Source of the DNA: Tessaracoccus palaemonis
GTDB lineage: Bacteria; Actinomycetota; Actinomycetes; Propionibacteriales; Propionibacteriaceae
Assembly: GCF_019316905.1 (NCBI RefSeq)
Contig: NZ_CP079216.1
Coordinates: 1,302,001 to 1,366,000 of the forward strand
DNA: 64,000 nt
Direction of reading: 5' to 3'
Part shown: positions 8,640 through 18,000 of the stretch, one piece after another
Layout: each line of letters starts with the position of its first letter
Numbering within the stretch: the first letter of the stretch is position 1
Program-made: the position numbers and the translations under genes
The notes under the pieces: generated by a model
Told to the model about the DNA's origin: nothing
Databases searched by the model: none
Seen by the model: the letters and a program-made list of their open reading frames with translations, nothing else

Positions 8640-9392
8640 TTACGCGCTCGTGAATCTTTCAAGCAGCTGCAGGCACTCCTCGACCGAGCCGACGGTCCGC
8701 ACCCCGGCGGGGCCGGGGGCGCGGCGCACGATCACCACGGCCGCCCCTGCCTCCCTGGCCGCGTCGAGCTTCGGGGCCGTCGAGCCGCCGCCCGAGTCCT
8801 TCGTGACCAGGCAGTCGATGCCCTCGCGGGCGAACAGGAGGGCCTCGCCGGCCGGGGTGAACGGGCCGCGGGACACCAGCAGCCGCCAGGCGGCGGGCAG
8901 GTCGTCGTCGGGCGGCTCGGTGACCCGGGCCAGGACGGGCAGGGCGTCGAGGGCGGGGGAGTAGTCGAGCGTGTGCAGCCGGCCGACCGTCAGCAGCGGG
9001 CGCCTCGCGCCCAGGCCCAGCACGGCGGCCGCGGCGGCGGGGTGGTCGTCGACCCAGGTCCAGGCCGCGGCGCCCTCGTGGCTCGCCCAGCCGGGCCGCT
9101 CGACGCGGATCAGCGGGACGCCCGCGGCCCGGCAGGCGTCGGCCGCGTTCCGGCTCATGGTCGCGGCGAACGGGTGTGTGGCGTCGACCACCACGGTGAC
9201 GTCGTTCCCCCGGAGGAAGTCCGTCAGCCCGTCGACCCCGCCGAAGCCGCCGACCCTGACCGGGCCGGCGGCCGGGGCCGAGGCGGTCCGGCCGGCCAGC
9301 GACAGCAGGTGGGGTGCGCCGAGGCCGGCGAGGGCGTCGGCGAGGAGCCGCCCCTCGACCGTGCCGCCGAGGATCAGGATCATGGACCCCAT
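8640..9392 (-). CDS. cobK: Precorrin-6A reductase CobK/CbiJ
   Basis: NADPH-dependent reduction of the precorrin-6A macrocycle (cobalt-precorrin-6A in the anaerobic route). The 250-aa protein opens with ILILGGTVEGRLLA, the family's dinucleotide-binding signature, and contains VVVDATHPFAATMSRNAADAC, VPLIRVERPGW and LVTKDSGGGSTAPKLDAA, all CobK landmarks. Either of two ATGs could be the start: 9392 (MGSMILIL) or 9383 (MILIL), the latter with GGGG just upstream. It lies 9 bases after the MDR reductase gene. Its separation from the cobO-cobB-cobA cluster by two carbohydrate genes is notable. Confidence 0.92.
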   Translation of the reverse strand: MGSMILILGGTVEGRLLADALAGLGAPHLLSLAGRTASAPAAGPVRVGGFGGVDGLTDFLRGNDVTVVVDATHPFAATMSRNAADACRAAGVPLIRVERPGWASHEGAAAWTWVDDHPAAAAAVLGLGARRPLLTVGRLHTLDYSPALDALPVLARVTEPPDDDLPAAWRLLVSRGPFTPAGEALLFAREGIDCLVTKDSGGGSTAPKLDAAREAGAAVVIVRRAPGPAGVRTVGSVEECLQLLERFTSA

Positions 9393-9401
9393 CCTGCCGC
9401 G

Positions 9402-10415
9402 TCAGCCGACGCGCACCAGCATCTTGCCGACGTTCGCGCCGCGCATCATGGCGAGGAACGCCTCGACGGTGCCCTCGATGCCGTCGACGATGGTCTCGTC
9501 GTAGGCGATCCGGCCCTCTGCGAACCAGCCGGCCATCCGCTGCTGGAACTCGCCCGCCAGGTCGAGGTGGTTGCCGAGCGTGAAGCCGCGCAGCGTCAGG
9601 CCGCGCGTGACGATGTTGGACATGTTGTCCGGGCCGGGGACGGGGCCTTCGGCGTTGTAGGTGGAGATCGCGCCGCACAGCGCAGCGCGGCCGCCGTCGT
9701 TGAAGGCATCGAGGGCTGCGGTGAGGTGGTCGCCGCCGACGTTGTCGAAGTAGACGTCGATGCCGTCGGGGGCCGCCTGGGTGAGCAGTTCCGAGACGTC
9801 ACCGTCGTGGTAGTTGAAGGCCTCGTCGAAGCCGTACTTCCCCGTCAGCAGGGCGACCTTGGCGGCCGACCCCGCCGAGCCGATGACGCGGGAGGCGCCC
9901 AGCAGGCGGGCCAGCTGCCCGACGGCGGAGCCGACCGCGCCCGCGGCGCCCGAGACGAAGACGGTCTCGCCGGGCTGCAGCGACGCGATGCGGGTCAGGC
10001 CGACGTAGGCGGTCAGGCCGGTCATGCCGAGGATGTGCAGCCGCAGCGACAGGGGCACGCCCGGCAGCTCAGGGATGACCTGGAACGTGGCGGCGTCGTC
10101 CTGCACCACGTTCGACCAGCCGTGCTGGTGCAGCACGACGGCCCCGACCGGAACGGCGTCGGCGGCGGACTCGAGGACGCGGCCCACCGCGCCGCCGGTG
10201 ATGGTGGCGCCCAGCGCGTAGGGCGCGACGTAGCTGCGGCCCTCGTTCATCCGGCCACGCATGTACGGGTCGACCGAGACGAAGGCGTTGGCGACGCGGA
10301 CCTGGCCGGGGGCCAGCTCCGGCAGGGTGACGCGGACGGTCCGGAAGTTCTCCGGCGTCGGCCACCCCTCGGGGCGGGAGGCGAGGTGGATCTGGGTGCT
10401 TGCTGCGGTGCTCAT
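9402..10415 (-). CDS. NADP-dependent MDR oxidoreductase (CurA/leukotriene B4 dehydrogenase-like)
   Basis: Zinc-free medium-chain reductase, 337 aa, that typically reduces alpha,beta-unsaturated ketones or aldehydes with NADPH. Seen: the N-terminal VDPYMRGRMNEGRSYVAPY typical of the prostaglandin reductase/CurA group, nucleotide-binding SGAAGAVGSAVGQLARLLG, and FDNVGGDHLTAALDAF. No structural or catalytic zinc cysteines. The ATG at 10415 has AGGAG 8 bases upstream. It lies 17 bases downstream of the DUF1304 gene and is probably co-transcribed from the shared promoter next to the TetR gene, suggesting an inducible detoxification role. The true substrate is unknown. Confidence 0.85.
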   Translation of the reverse strand: MSTAASTQIHLASRPEGWPTPENFRTVRVTLPELAPGQVRVANAFVSVDPYMRGRMNEGRSYVAPYALGATITGGAVGRVLESAADAVPVGAVVLHQHGWSNVVQDDAATFQVIPELPGVPLSLRLHILGMTGLTAYVGLTRIASLQPGETVFVSGAAGAVGSAVGQLARLLGASRVIGSAGSAAKVALLTGKYGFDEAFNYHDGDVSELLTQAAPDGIDVYFDNVGGDHLTAALDAFNDGGRAALCGAISTYNAEGPVPGPDNMSNIVTRGLTLRGFTLGNHLDLAGEFQQRMAGWFAEGRIAYDETIVDGIEGTVEAFLAMMRGANVGKMLVRVG

Positions 10416-10432
10416 GAAAGGAACTCCTGGGG

Positions 10433-10831
10433 TCAGAGGGTGAGTGCGAGGACCAGCACAACCACGGCGAGCAGCGGCAGGGTGCCCTGCTTCACCGCGG
10501 CGGGCCGCTTGTCGGGGCTGGAGAGGAACAGGACGAGCGCGGCGGCCGCCATGGAGCCAATGCCGGCGAGCATGAGGGAGGCTCCGACGACGCCGCTGCC
10601 CGCCGCCCAGGCGACGATGCCGATGCCGGTCACCGCCGCGAGGAAGAGGTTGTAGAAGCCCTGGTTGAAGGCGAGCTCGCGGGTGGCCGCAGCCTCCTCC
10701 TCGGAGGTGCCGAACACGGCGCGCGCCCGGGCGGTCGTCCAGGCCAGCGACTCGAGGTAGAAGATGAAGACGTGCAGGGCCGCCGCAAGGGCGGCGAGCA
10801 CGAGGCCGGGGACGATCACGATGGCTCCCAT
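10433..10831 (-). CDS. DUF1304 integral membrane protein
   Basis: Small membrane protein of 132 aa with about four transmembrane segments and the DUF1304 features HVFIFYLESLAWT and ELAFNQGFYNLFLA. Function is not established for the family. The start at 10831 is internal to a longer open frame; it was chosen because the residues upstream are unrelated to the family and the promoter -10 lies at 10862-10867. No clear ribosome binding site. First gene of a minus-strand run regulated, most likely, by the divergent TetR protein. Confidence 0.85.
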   Translation of the reverse strand: MGAIVIVPGLVLAALAAALHVFIFYLESLAWTTARARAVFGTSEEEAAATRELAFNQGFYNLFLAAVTGIGIVAWAAGSGVVGASLMLAGIGSMAAAALVLFLSSPDKRPAAVKQGTLPLLAVVVLVLALTL

Positions 10832-10843
10832 GGATGGACACGA

Positions 10844-10891
10844 TTGTGGACTGCTCGATCCACTATATATACTGAACCGGTCGATCCACAA
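10844..10891. promoter_or_regulatory. Overlapping divergent promoter and operator
   Basis: The plus strand reads TTGTGG (10844-10849), 18 bases, TATACT (10868-10873), serving the TetR gene. The minus strand reads TTGTGG (10891-10886), 18 bases, TATAGT (10867-10862), serving DUF1304. The outer TTGTGGA/TCCACAA arms and central TATATATA share one dyad axis at 10867.5. Inside it, TCGATCCAC occurs twice in direct orientation (10855-10863, 10881-10889) and GTGGA-N8-TCCAC forms an 18-bp inverted repeat (10846-10863), a plausible TetR operator covering both promoters. Confidence 0.7.
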
Positions 10892-10911
10892 AAAGCAGTG
10901 AGGAGGCGGCC

Positions 10912-11505
10912 ATGGGCAGGACGCCGACATACGACAGGGGCGAGGTGGTCCGCGCGGCGCGCGGCGTGTTCTGGCGCACGGGCTACGAGGGCGCGTCGCT
11001 GCCGGAGCTCGAGGAGGCGACCGGGCTGGCCAGGTCCAGCCTCTACCACGCCTTCGGCTCCAAGCGTGGCCTCTATGACGCGGCGGTCGAGAGCTACCTC
11101 GACGAGATCGTCCGGCCCCGGCTGGTGCCGTTGACGAGGGAGAGGGTCGCGCCCGACGCGATCCTCGACTACCTCTCGGGGCTCGCCGACGCGCTGCGCC
11201 GATCACCCGTCTCGGCGAGCGGCTGCCTCCTGATCAACTCCGCGACGGGGTCGCTCGGCGACGACGCGGCAGTCGCCCGGGTCGTGACCGCGTACCGCGC
11301 CGAGCTGCGCGGCGCGCTCGGCCGCGGGGTCGACGCGTACCTCCCGGGGCTGCCCCCGGCCCGCCGCGGTCGTCTGTCCGACGCCGTCACCGGCCTGGTT
11401 GTCTCGGCCTTCGCCCTCACGCGCGTGTCTCCCGACGAGGCCGTCGAGGGGCTCGAGACGGCGGCCGGGCTGCTGTGCGACGCGAGGGGCGCTCAGGCCT
11501 CCTGA
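10912..11505 (+). CDS. TetR/AcrR family transcriptional regulator
   Basis: DNA-binding repressor of 197 aa. The N-terminal helix-turn-helix reads VFWRTGYEGASLPELEEATG then ARSSLYHAFGSKRGLYDAAV; the rest is the ligand domain, ending LVVSAFALTRVSPDEAVEGL. GGAGG is correctly spaced before the ATG. Its position divergent from the DUF1304-MDR reductase run, sharing a symmetrical promoter, makes those genes and itself the likely targets. The ligand is unknown but is probably a reactive carbonyl or xenobiotic handled by the reductase. Its 3' end overlaps the radical SAM gene by 13 bases. Confidence 0.9.
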   Translation: MGRTPTYDRGEVVRAARGVFWRTGYEGASLPELEEATGLARSSLYHAFGSKRGLYDAAVESYLDEIVRPRLVPLTRERVAPDAILDYLSGLADALRRSPVSASGCLLINSATGSLGDDAAVARVVTAYRAELRGALGRGVDAYLPGLPPARRGRLSDAVTGLVVSAFALTRVSPDEAVEGLETAAGLLCDARGAQAS

Positions 11506-12755
11506 GACTCCGGGTGCCAGGCCTCCGGCTGCCAGATGCAGGTCGGATCGCTCGCCAGAGGGTCGCCCAGCATGGCGTTGGCGCGGGCGCGCGAGCCGCC
11601 GCAGATCCAGTTGAACTCGCACACGCCGCACTTGCCGGAGTAGCCGGACGGGTCGCGCAGCGCCTGCATCATCGGGGCCGTGGCGTAGATCTCGTGGAAC
11701 GGGCGCTCCTTCACCGAGCCGCAGTTGTAGGACAGGAAGCCCGACGGGTAGACGTCGCCGATGTGGTCGACGAACGCGAAGCCGCGCCCCGAGTTGACCC
11801 CGATCGGCGGGCGCGGGGGACGGCGCTCCAGCACCTCGCCCAGCAGTGCCTCGGTCTCGGCCTCCAGCCGTGCGTGCAGCTCGCCCGTGGGCGGCATCGG
11901 CTTCCCGGCGGCGCGCGCGTCGTCGCGCTGGATGGCGACGCGGCGGTAGTTGGGGGCCTCGGTCACCTTCACTGCGATGCGGTCGGAGACGTCGTGCAGC
12001 CAGTGCAGCACGTCCTCCATCTCCTCGGGGCTCAGCGGCTCGAGGTTCGATCCGCGGCCCATCGGGACGAGGAAGAGCAGGTACCACATGTGGGCGCCCA
12101 TCTCCATGACCGTCTTCAGGATCTGCGGGAGCTCGTGGACGTTGTTGCGGCAGATCGTGGTGTTCACCTGGAACCGGAAGCCGTGCTTGACGACGAGCTT
12201 CGCCGCCTCCAGTGAGTCGGCGAAGGTGCCGTCGATGCCGCGGAAGGAGTCGTGGGTCTCGGCGGTCGCGCCGTCGAGCGAGATGGAGAATGCCTTGACG
12301 CCGGCCTCGCGGACCGAGGCGAGGCGCTCGTCTGTCAGCAGGGGGGTGACCGACGGCGACAGCGCCATCGGCAGGCCGATCGAGGTGCCGTACGCGATGA
12401 GCTCCTCCAGGTCGTCGCGCTCGAACGCGTCGCCGCCGGACAGGATCACGATGGGCCGCGGCGTCCCGTAGGAGGCGAAGTCGTCGAGCAGTGCCTTGCC
12501 CTCCGCGGTGGTGAGCTGGCGCGGGTCCGCCTTCGTGAAGGCGTCGGCGCGGCAGTGGCGGCAGGCGAGCTGGCAGGCCCGGGTGACCTCCCAGACCAGC
12601 ACGTGCGGGCGCTCGCCCGGATCGTGGTGCAGCGTCCGGACGACGCCCTTGCGGGCGGTGTGGGGGTGCCCGCCCGGGTGGCCACCGGGGTGCCCGCCGG
12701 GGTGGCCGAAGGGGTGTCCGGGCGCGGCGGGGGTCTCGACTGCGGAGCTGTCCAT
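11493..12755 (-). CDS. Radical SAM/SPASM domain protein with Gly-His-Pro repeat N-terminus
   Basis: 420-aa radical SAM enzyme related to the BA_1875 (TIGR04053) and heme-modifying AhbD/NirJ group. The 4Fe-4S SAM motif is C61-x3-C65-x2-C68 (VTRACQLACRHC); SILSGGD-type glycine motif is VILSGGDAFERDD. The C-terminal SPASM region has CGSVKERPFHEIY and CGVCEFNWICGG, which could hold one or two more clusters. Residues 13-32 are an unusual GHP/GHPG repeat followed by HPHT, likely metal-binding. The start at 12755 is supported by a TAGTAT -10 element 7 bases upstream. The substrate is unknown; a heme or RiPP-type substrate is possible but unproved. Confidence 0.82.
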   Translation of the reverse strand: MDSSAVETPAAPGHPFGHPGGHPGGHPGGHPHTARKGVVRTLHHDPGERPHVLVWEVTRACQLACRHCRADAFTKADPRQLTTAEGKALLDDFASYGTPRPIVILSGGDAFERDDLEELIAYGTSIGLPMALSPSVTPLLTDERLASVREAGVKAFSISLDGATAETHDSFRGIDGTFADSLEAAKLVVKHGFRFQVNTTICRNNVHELPQILKTVMEMGAHMWYLLFLVPMGRGSNLEPLSPEEMEDVLHWLHDVSDRIAVKVTEAPNYRRVAIQRDDARAAGKPMPPTGELHARLEAETEALLGEVLERRPPRPPIGVNSGRGFAFVDHIGDVYPSGFLSYNCGSVKERPFHEIYATAPMMQALRDPSGYSGKCGVCEFNWICGGSRARANAMLGDPLASDPTCIWQPEAWHPESQEA

Positions 12756-12762
12756 GCGTTGG

Positions 12763-12768
12763 ATACTA
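12763..12768 (-). promoter_or_regulatory. -10 element of the radical SAM gene (leaderless)
   Basis: Minus-strand TAGTAT lies 7 bases before the ATG with no Shine-Dalgarno, predicting a leaderless transcript. Confidence 0.5.
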
Positions 12769-12870
12769 CGTCGTGTCGTTCCCGGGCCGGGTGCCGGGCC
12801 GGTCCTGCCGCGGGCAGACGTCGCCGGTGAAGCCGCCCCGGGTGCGTTAGGTTGAGTGTGGAGGTGGCGC

Positions 12871-13773
12871 GTGACAGACAACATGGACTTCGACTTCGAC
12901 TTCGATGACACGCAGCGGGAGGCGTGGGACGAGTTCGCGCGCCGCCTGGACGAGGTCCTGTCCGTGATGGACTCCACGGCCGACCTCACGATCTCCGTTG
13001 CCTCGACGGTGCCCAGCCCCAGGCCGGGCATCCGGTTCTCCGTGCGGCGGTCCGGCGTGGTGAGCGCGTTCGTGACGCGCCCCGTCGACGCCTCCGGCGC
13101 GGGCGCGGCCCAGGCCGCCAAGCTCGAGGCCCTAGGCTGGGCGGCGCCGACCGCCGAGGTCCCCTCGTTCCACACCGAGGCGGACCAGGCGGACTCCGCG
13201 GCGCTGGCGGAGCTGGCCCGCGCGACGCTCGCCGACGTGTTCGACGTGCTTCACCCCGTCTTCCTCGAGCCCGACCAACTCGCCGAGATCCTGCAGGTGC
13301 AGACGCACTGGACGCCGCTGGAGCCCCGCGCCCTTACCAAGGCCGAGAAGCCGCTCAAGCCGGGCAGCAAGGCGGAGCTCGACCAGTTCGTCGAGGTCGA
13401 GCTGCGCCGCCTGTTCAAGCATCCGCCGCTGCGCAACGAGCAGGGGGACATCGCTATCCGCGTCGGCTCGACCATGGTCTTCCTCCGGACGACCCCCGAC
13501 GCGCAGGAACTGCTGCTCTTCTCCGCGATCGTCCACGACGTCGTCGGGAGATCCCGGGCGTGCGAGGTCCTCAACGACCTGAATGTCGAGTCGCGCTACG
13601 GCCGCTTCGCCCTGCACCGCGACCGCGTGTTCGTCCAGCTGTCCGTGCCGACCCAGCCCTTCGTCCCGGCCCACCTGCAGCAGGCGTTGCGGGTGCTCAG
13701 CCGCATCGCCGACGGCATCGACGACGCGCTGGCCAGCAAGCTGGGCGGACGCACCACCTTCCAGGTCTCCTGA
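12871..13773 (+). CDS. YbjN/type III secretion chaperone-like domain protein
   Basis: 300-aa cytoplasmic protein, no signal peptide or membrane segments. It starts with an acidic-aromatic tract (NMDFDFDFDD). The C-terminal third (residues about 175-300), with HDVVGRSRACEVLNDLNVES, GRFALHRDRVFVQLSVPTQP and a final helix, resembles the YbjN / CesT-type peptide-binding chaperone fold seen in actinobacterial TY-Chap proteins. The role is not known. GTG at 12871 is preferred because GGAGG lies 6 bases upstream; an in-frame GTG at 12856 has none. A TTAGGT hexamer at 12847 may be the -10. Confidence 0.6.
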   Translation: MTDNMDFDFDFDDTQREAWDEFARRLDEVLSVMDSTADLTISVASTVPSPRPGIRFSVRRSGVVSAFVTRPVDASGAGAAQAAKLEALGWAAPTAEVPSFHTEADQADSAALAELARATLADVFDVLHPVFLEPDQLAEILQVQTHWTPLEPRALTKAEKPLKPGSKAELDQFVEVELRRLFKHPPLRNEQGDIAIRVGSTMVFLRTTPDAQELLLFSAIVHDVVGRSRACEVLNDLNVESRYGRFALHRDRVFVQLSVPTQPFVPAHLQQALRVLSRIADGIDDALASKLGGRTTFQVS

Positions 13774-13797
13774 CAAGCGGGCCGGTAGCGCTAGGGT
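13770..13797 (+). promoter_or_regulatory. Promoter of the PPOX-family gene (leaderless)
   Basis: CTGACA at 13770-13775, 16-base spacer, TAGGGT at 13792-13797, then exactly 6 bases to the ATG. The predicted transcript starts on the A of the start codon. The -35 overlaps the stop codon of the preceding gene. Confidence 0.6.
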
Positions 13798-13803
13798 TGG
13801 GGC

Positions 13804-14211
13804 ATGCAGGAACCTGTGACGTACTTCTCCCGGCTCGATGGCGACGAGTGCTGGTCGCTGCTGGCCGACGTGCGCGTCGGGCGGCTCGCCTGGGCGGCGG
13901 TGGACGGCCTCACCGTGGTTCCCGTCAACTTCCTCTCTGATGGGCGACAGATCGTCTTCCACACCGCACCCGGTACCGTGCTCGCGTCGTTGACGCAGCC
14001 GACGGACGTGGCGTTCCAGGTCGATCAGATCGACGAGGAGACGGCTGTGGGCTGGTCGGTGCTCGTGCGCGGCACCACGGGGCCGGTCGAGGCGGACAGC
14101 GTGAGCTGGCTGGCCGACGACCGCACCGTCGGGATCGCCGTGACCGCGACCAGCATCGATGGACGTGTCCTGTCCGGGACCGTGAGGAGTGAGGAGCCCC
14201 ACCATGACTGA
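13804..14211 (+). CDS. Pyridoxamine 5'-phosphate oxidase-family flavin-binding protein
   Basis: 135-aa split-barrel protein. The N-terminus SRLDGDECWSLLADVRVGRLAW followed by VVPVNFLSDGRQIVFHTAPGT is the usual start of actinobacterial PPOX-like FMN/F420-binding proteins; VLASLTQPTDVAFQVDQID and GWSVLVRGTTGPVE continue the barrel. Too short to be a PdxH. The actual reaction is unknown. It has its own leaderless promoter, and its 3' end overlaps the UspA gene by 8 bases (ATGACTGA), so the two are probably co-expressed as a stress or dormancy pair. Confidence 0.8.
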   Translation: MQEPVTYFSRLDGDECWSLLADVRVGRLAWAAVDGLTVVPVNFLSDGRQIVFHTAPGTVLASLTQPTDVAFQVDQIDEETAVGWSVLVRGTTGPVEADSVSWLADDRTVGIAVTATSIDGRVLSGTVRSEEPHHD

Positions 14212-15079
14212 GAAGACCCAACCTCTGATCGTCGTCGGCGTCGACGGCAGCGACGACGGCCTGCGCGCCGTCAGGTTCGGCACCGGGGCGGCGCTGCGCC
14301 GCGACGGAGAGCTGCTGCTCGTCAACGCGGTCGACGACACGCTGATGGCCGGCGCCTGGGGCGTCGTCTACGACCCGGAGGTGCTGCAGGCCGCCGGCGT
14401 CACCGCCAACGAGCAGGCTAAGGGCATCGCCCTTGAGGCGGGCCTGCCCGCCGACCGCATCCGCACCGAGGTGGTGATGGGCTCTCCGGGCGGCGTCATG
14501 GCACGCCTGTCCGAGGTCGCCGACCTCATCATCGTGGGTCGCCGCGCCGCCTCCGGCCTCGAGCGCATGTTCGTCGGCTCCACATCGGTCGCGGTCGTCG
14601 CCAACGCCTCGTGCCCCGTCGTCGTCATCTCCGCGGCCGCGCACCCTGACCCCGTCGGCCAGAAGGGCATCATCGGCGTCGGCCTGCAGACCGACCCCGG
14701 CTCCGAGGCGACCCTCGAGGCAGCGTTCGAGCAGTGCGAGCGCTTCACGGACAAGCTGGAGATCGTGCACGCGGTGCAGCCCCCGGTCGGGATCTTCGCG
14801 CGCAAGCTGACCCCGGCCCAGCTCGACGAGCAGGTACGCTTCGCCCAGGGCGGCATCGAGGCCCTCGCGGCCGGCGTCGCCGAGCGCCACCCCGGCGTCG
14901 AGTACAGCGTCCACGTCGCGATCGACAGCCCGATCAACTACCTCGTCAGCCGCAGCGCCAACTACGACATGCTCGTGCTGGGCGTCGGCGAGTCGTCGAT
15001 CCCCGGCATCAGCCTCGGCGGGCTCATGCGCGGCCTGATGGCCCACGCGCTGTGCCCGCTGTACATCAGCCGCGGATGA
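14204..15079 (+). CDS. Tandem-domain universal stress protein
   Basis: 291-aa UspA-superfamily protein with two Usp folds. The first begins LIVVGVDGSDDGLRAVRFG and ends with a nucleotide-binding-type loop, IIVGRRAASGLERMFVGST. The second (GIIGVGLQTDPGSEATLEAA to the end) ends LVLGVGESSIPGISLGGL, which lacks a standard G-x2-G-x9-G(S/T) loop, so perhaps only one domain binds ATP. The ATG at 14204 has GAGGAG upstream; the longer open frame lacks a ribosome site. Coupled to the PPOX gene before it and, by ATGA overlap, to hrpA after it. Confidence 0.92.
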   Translation: MTEKTQPLIVVGVDGSDDGLRAVRFGTGAALRRDGELLLVNAVDDTLMAGAWGVVYDPEVLQAAGVTANEQAKGIALEAGLPADRIRTEVVMGSPGGVMARLSEVADLIIVGRRAASGLERMFVGSTSVAVVANASCPVVVISAAAHPDPVGQKGIIGVGLQTDPGSEATLEAAFEQCERFTDKLEIVHAVQPPVGIFARKLTPAQLDEQVRFAQGGIEALAAGVAERHPGVEYSVHVAIDSPINYLVSRSANYDMLVLGVGESSIPGISLGGLMRGLMAHALCPLYISRG

Positions 15080-18000
15080 CCCCAGGCGACTCACCACCCG
15101 ACATCACCGTAGAGCCCGGCCTCCCCATCGCGGCGGAGGCCGGGCGCATCGCGCAACTGGTGCGCGACAACCAGGTTGTGGTCGTCGCCGGCGAGACCGG
15201 CTCCGGCAAGACCACGCAGCTGCCCAAGATCTGCCTGCTCGCAGGCAGGCAGCGCATCGCCCACACGCAGCCCCGCCGCATCGCCGCCCGCACCGTCGCG
15301 CAGCGCATCGCCGTGGAGTGTGGCGTCGAGCTGGGCGACTTCGTCGGCTATCAGGTGCGCTTCACGCGCCAGACCAGCGCCGCCACGCGCATCAAGGTCA
15401 TGACCGACGGCATCCTGCTGGCCGAGCTGACGCACGACGAGATGCTGCGGCAGTACGACACGATCATCATCGACGAGGCGCACGAGCGCAGCCTCAACAT
15501 CGACTTCCTGCTCGGCTATCTCAAGCAGCTGCTCCCGCAGCGCCCCGAGCTGCGCGTCATCGTCACCTCGGCCACGATCGACACCGCACGTTTCTCCGCG
15601 CACTTCGGCGACGCCCCCGTCGTCGAGGTCTCGGGCCGCACGTTCCCCGTCGAGACGCGCTACCAGCCGCTCGAGGAGGGGCAGGACGAGATCGATGGCG
15701 TCGCAGCTGCCGTCGAGGAGATCGTCACCGAGTCCGGCTCCGGCGACATCCTCGTCTTCCTGAGCGGCGAGCGGGAGATCCGCGACGCTGCGGAGGCCGT
15801 CGAGGCGCTCGGCACCGGGCTGGAGGTCCTTCCCCTGTTCGCGCGCCTGTCCGCGGCCGACCAGCAGAGGGTGTTCCACCCCGGGGTGAGGCGCCGCGTG
15901 GTGCTGGCCACCAACGTCGCGGAGACCTCCATCACCGTCCCGCGGATCCGTTACGTCGTCGACACCGGCACGGCCCGCATCTCCCGCTACTCCGCGCGCA
16001 CCAAGGTGCAGCGGCTGCCCATCGAGCCCGTCTCGCAGGCCTCCGCCAACCAGCGCGCCGGTCGCTGCGGCCGCGTCGGGCCCGGCGTCGCGATCCGGCT
16101 CTACTCCGAGGAGGACTTCGGGTCCCGACCCGAGTTCTCCGATCCCGAGATCCTGCGCACGAACCTCGCCACCGTCATCCTCCTGATGGCGCAGGCGGGG
16201 CTCGGCGACGTCGAGCGCTTCCCGTTCGTCGAGGCGCCCGTCATCTCGCAGATCAACGACGGCGTCCGCGTGCTGCAGGAGCTCGGCGCCATCCACCCGC
16301 GCGGCCGGCATGAGGAGCTGCGGCTGACCGCCACGGGCCGCACGCTCGCCCGGATGCCGGTGGACCCACGGCTCGGGCGCATGATGATCGAGGCGTCGAA
16401 GCGCGACTGCCTCGGCACCGTGCTCGTGCTGGTCGCCGGGCTCACCGTCCCCGACCTGCGGGAGCGCCCGAGCGAGGCCCAGGCCCGCGCGGAGGAGCTG
16501 CACCGCCGCTTCTGGGGCGGGGACCCGTCGCGGCCGGCGCCGGCGGAGCCGAAGGAGTCCGGCGAGCCGAAGCGGCACACGGCCCACACCGGCACCCGCA
16601 ACCAGGACGCACCCAAGCAGTCGCTCGAGGGCGGCGACTTCGAGGTGCTGCTGAACATCTGGCACTACCTGAGGAGGCGGCGTCGCGAGCTCAGCGGCAA
16701 CGCCTTCCGCCGCATGTGCCGCGAGGAATACCTGCACTTCGTCCGTTTCCGGGAGTGGGAGGACCTCGTCAGCCAGCTCCGCGAGGTCGCGAAGGAGCTC
16801 CACCTCGACACCCGCCCGAAGGGCACCATGCCCGACGCGCTGACCAGCATCCTCACCGGCCTGCTGTCGAACGTCGGCCTGGTGCAGGAGCCCGGTCGGC
16901 GCGAGGCCGGGAAGCGGCGGCCCCTGACCGAGTACCTGGGCGCCCGCGGCACCCGGTTCGCCATCCAGCCCGGCTCCTCGCTCGCGAAGTCCACGCCCTC
17001 CCTGGTGATGGCCTTCGAGCTGGTGGAGACGTCCCGGTTGTGGGCCCGCACCGTCGCGCAGGTGCGCCCCGAATGGGTCGAGCAGGTGGCCGGCCACGTA
17101 CTCACCCGGACCCTGTCCGAGCCGTCATTCTCGCCGCGCACGGCCACCGTCAGCGCCAGCGAACGACTCACGCTGTTCGGCGTGCCGATCGTCGCGGGCA
17201 GGCGCACCAACTACGCGGCCGACCACCCCGCGGAGGCGCGCGGGATCTTCCTGCGCAGCGGCCTGGTGGAGGGCCAGTGGGAGACGCGCGGGAAGCTCGT
17301 CTCCGCCAACCGTGCCGTGCTCGAGGAGGCGGAGAAGCTCACCGACCGGATGCGCCGTCCCGACCTGCTCATCTCCGACGACGAGCTCTTCGCGTTCTAC
17401 GACGGGCGGGTCCCGGCCGCCGTCGTGTCGGGCTCGACGTTCGAGAAGTGGCTGCGCGGCCTGCCGAAGGAGCAGTGGCCCACCCTCACGCTCGACGACG
17501 CCGTCACCGATCCCCGGCAGCTGCGCGCCTCCGACTTCCCCGACCGCTGGGACGTCTCGGGTCAGCGGCTGCCCGTCAGCTACGTCTTCGACCCCGGCGC
17601 CGGCGGCGACGGCGTGACCCTCACCGTCCGGCTCGAGGCCCTTGCCCAGCTCCACGGGGACCCCTTCACCTGGCAGGTGCCGGGGCTGCGCCGCGAGCTG
17701 GCCACCGAGCTCATCCGTTCCCTGCCCAAGGCCGTGCGCACCAGCTTCGTGCCCGCTCCTGACTTCGCCTCCCGCGCGCTCGACTGGCTCGACGAGCGCG
17801 GGGAGACCGGCGAGGGGAGCTTCCCGGAGGCCCTCGGCCGGGCGCTCACGGCCCTGACCGGCACGATCGTCGAGCCGGGACAGTTCAACGCCGCGGCCCT
17901 CGACCCGCATCTGCGGCCAACCTTCGTCGTGGTCGACCGCGGCCGTGAGGTCGCGCGCGGAGCCGACCTCGCCGAGCTGCAGCAGCGGTTGGCGCCCAAG

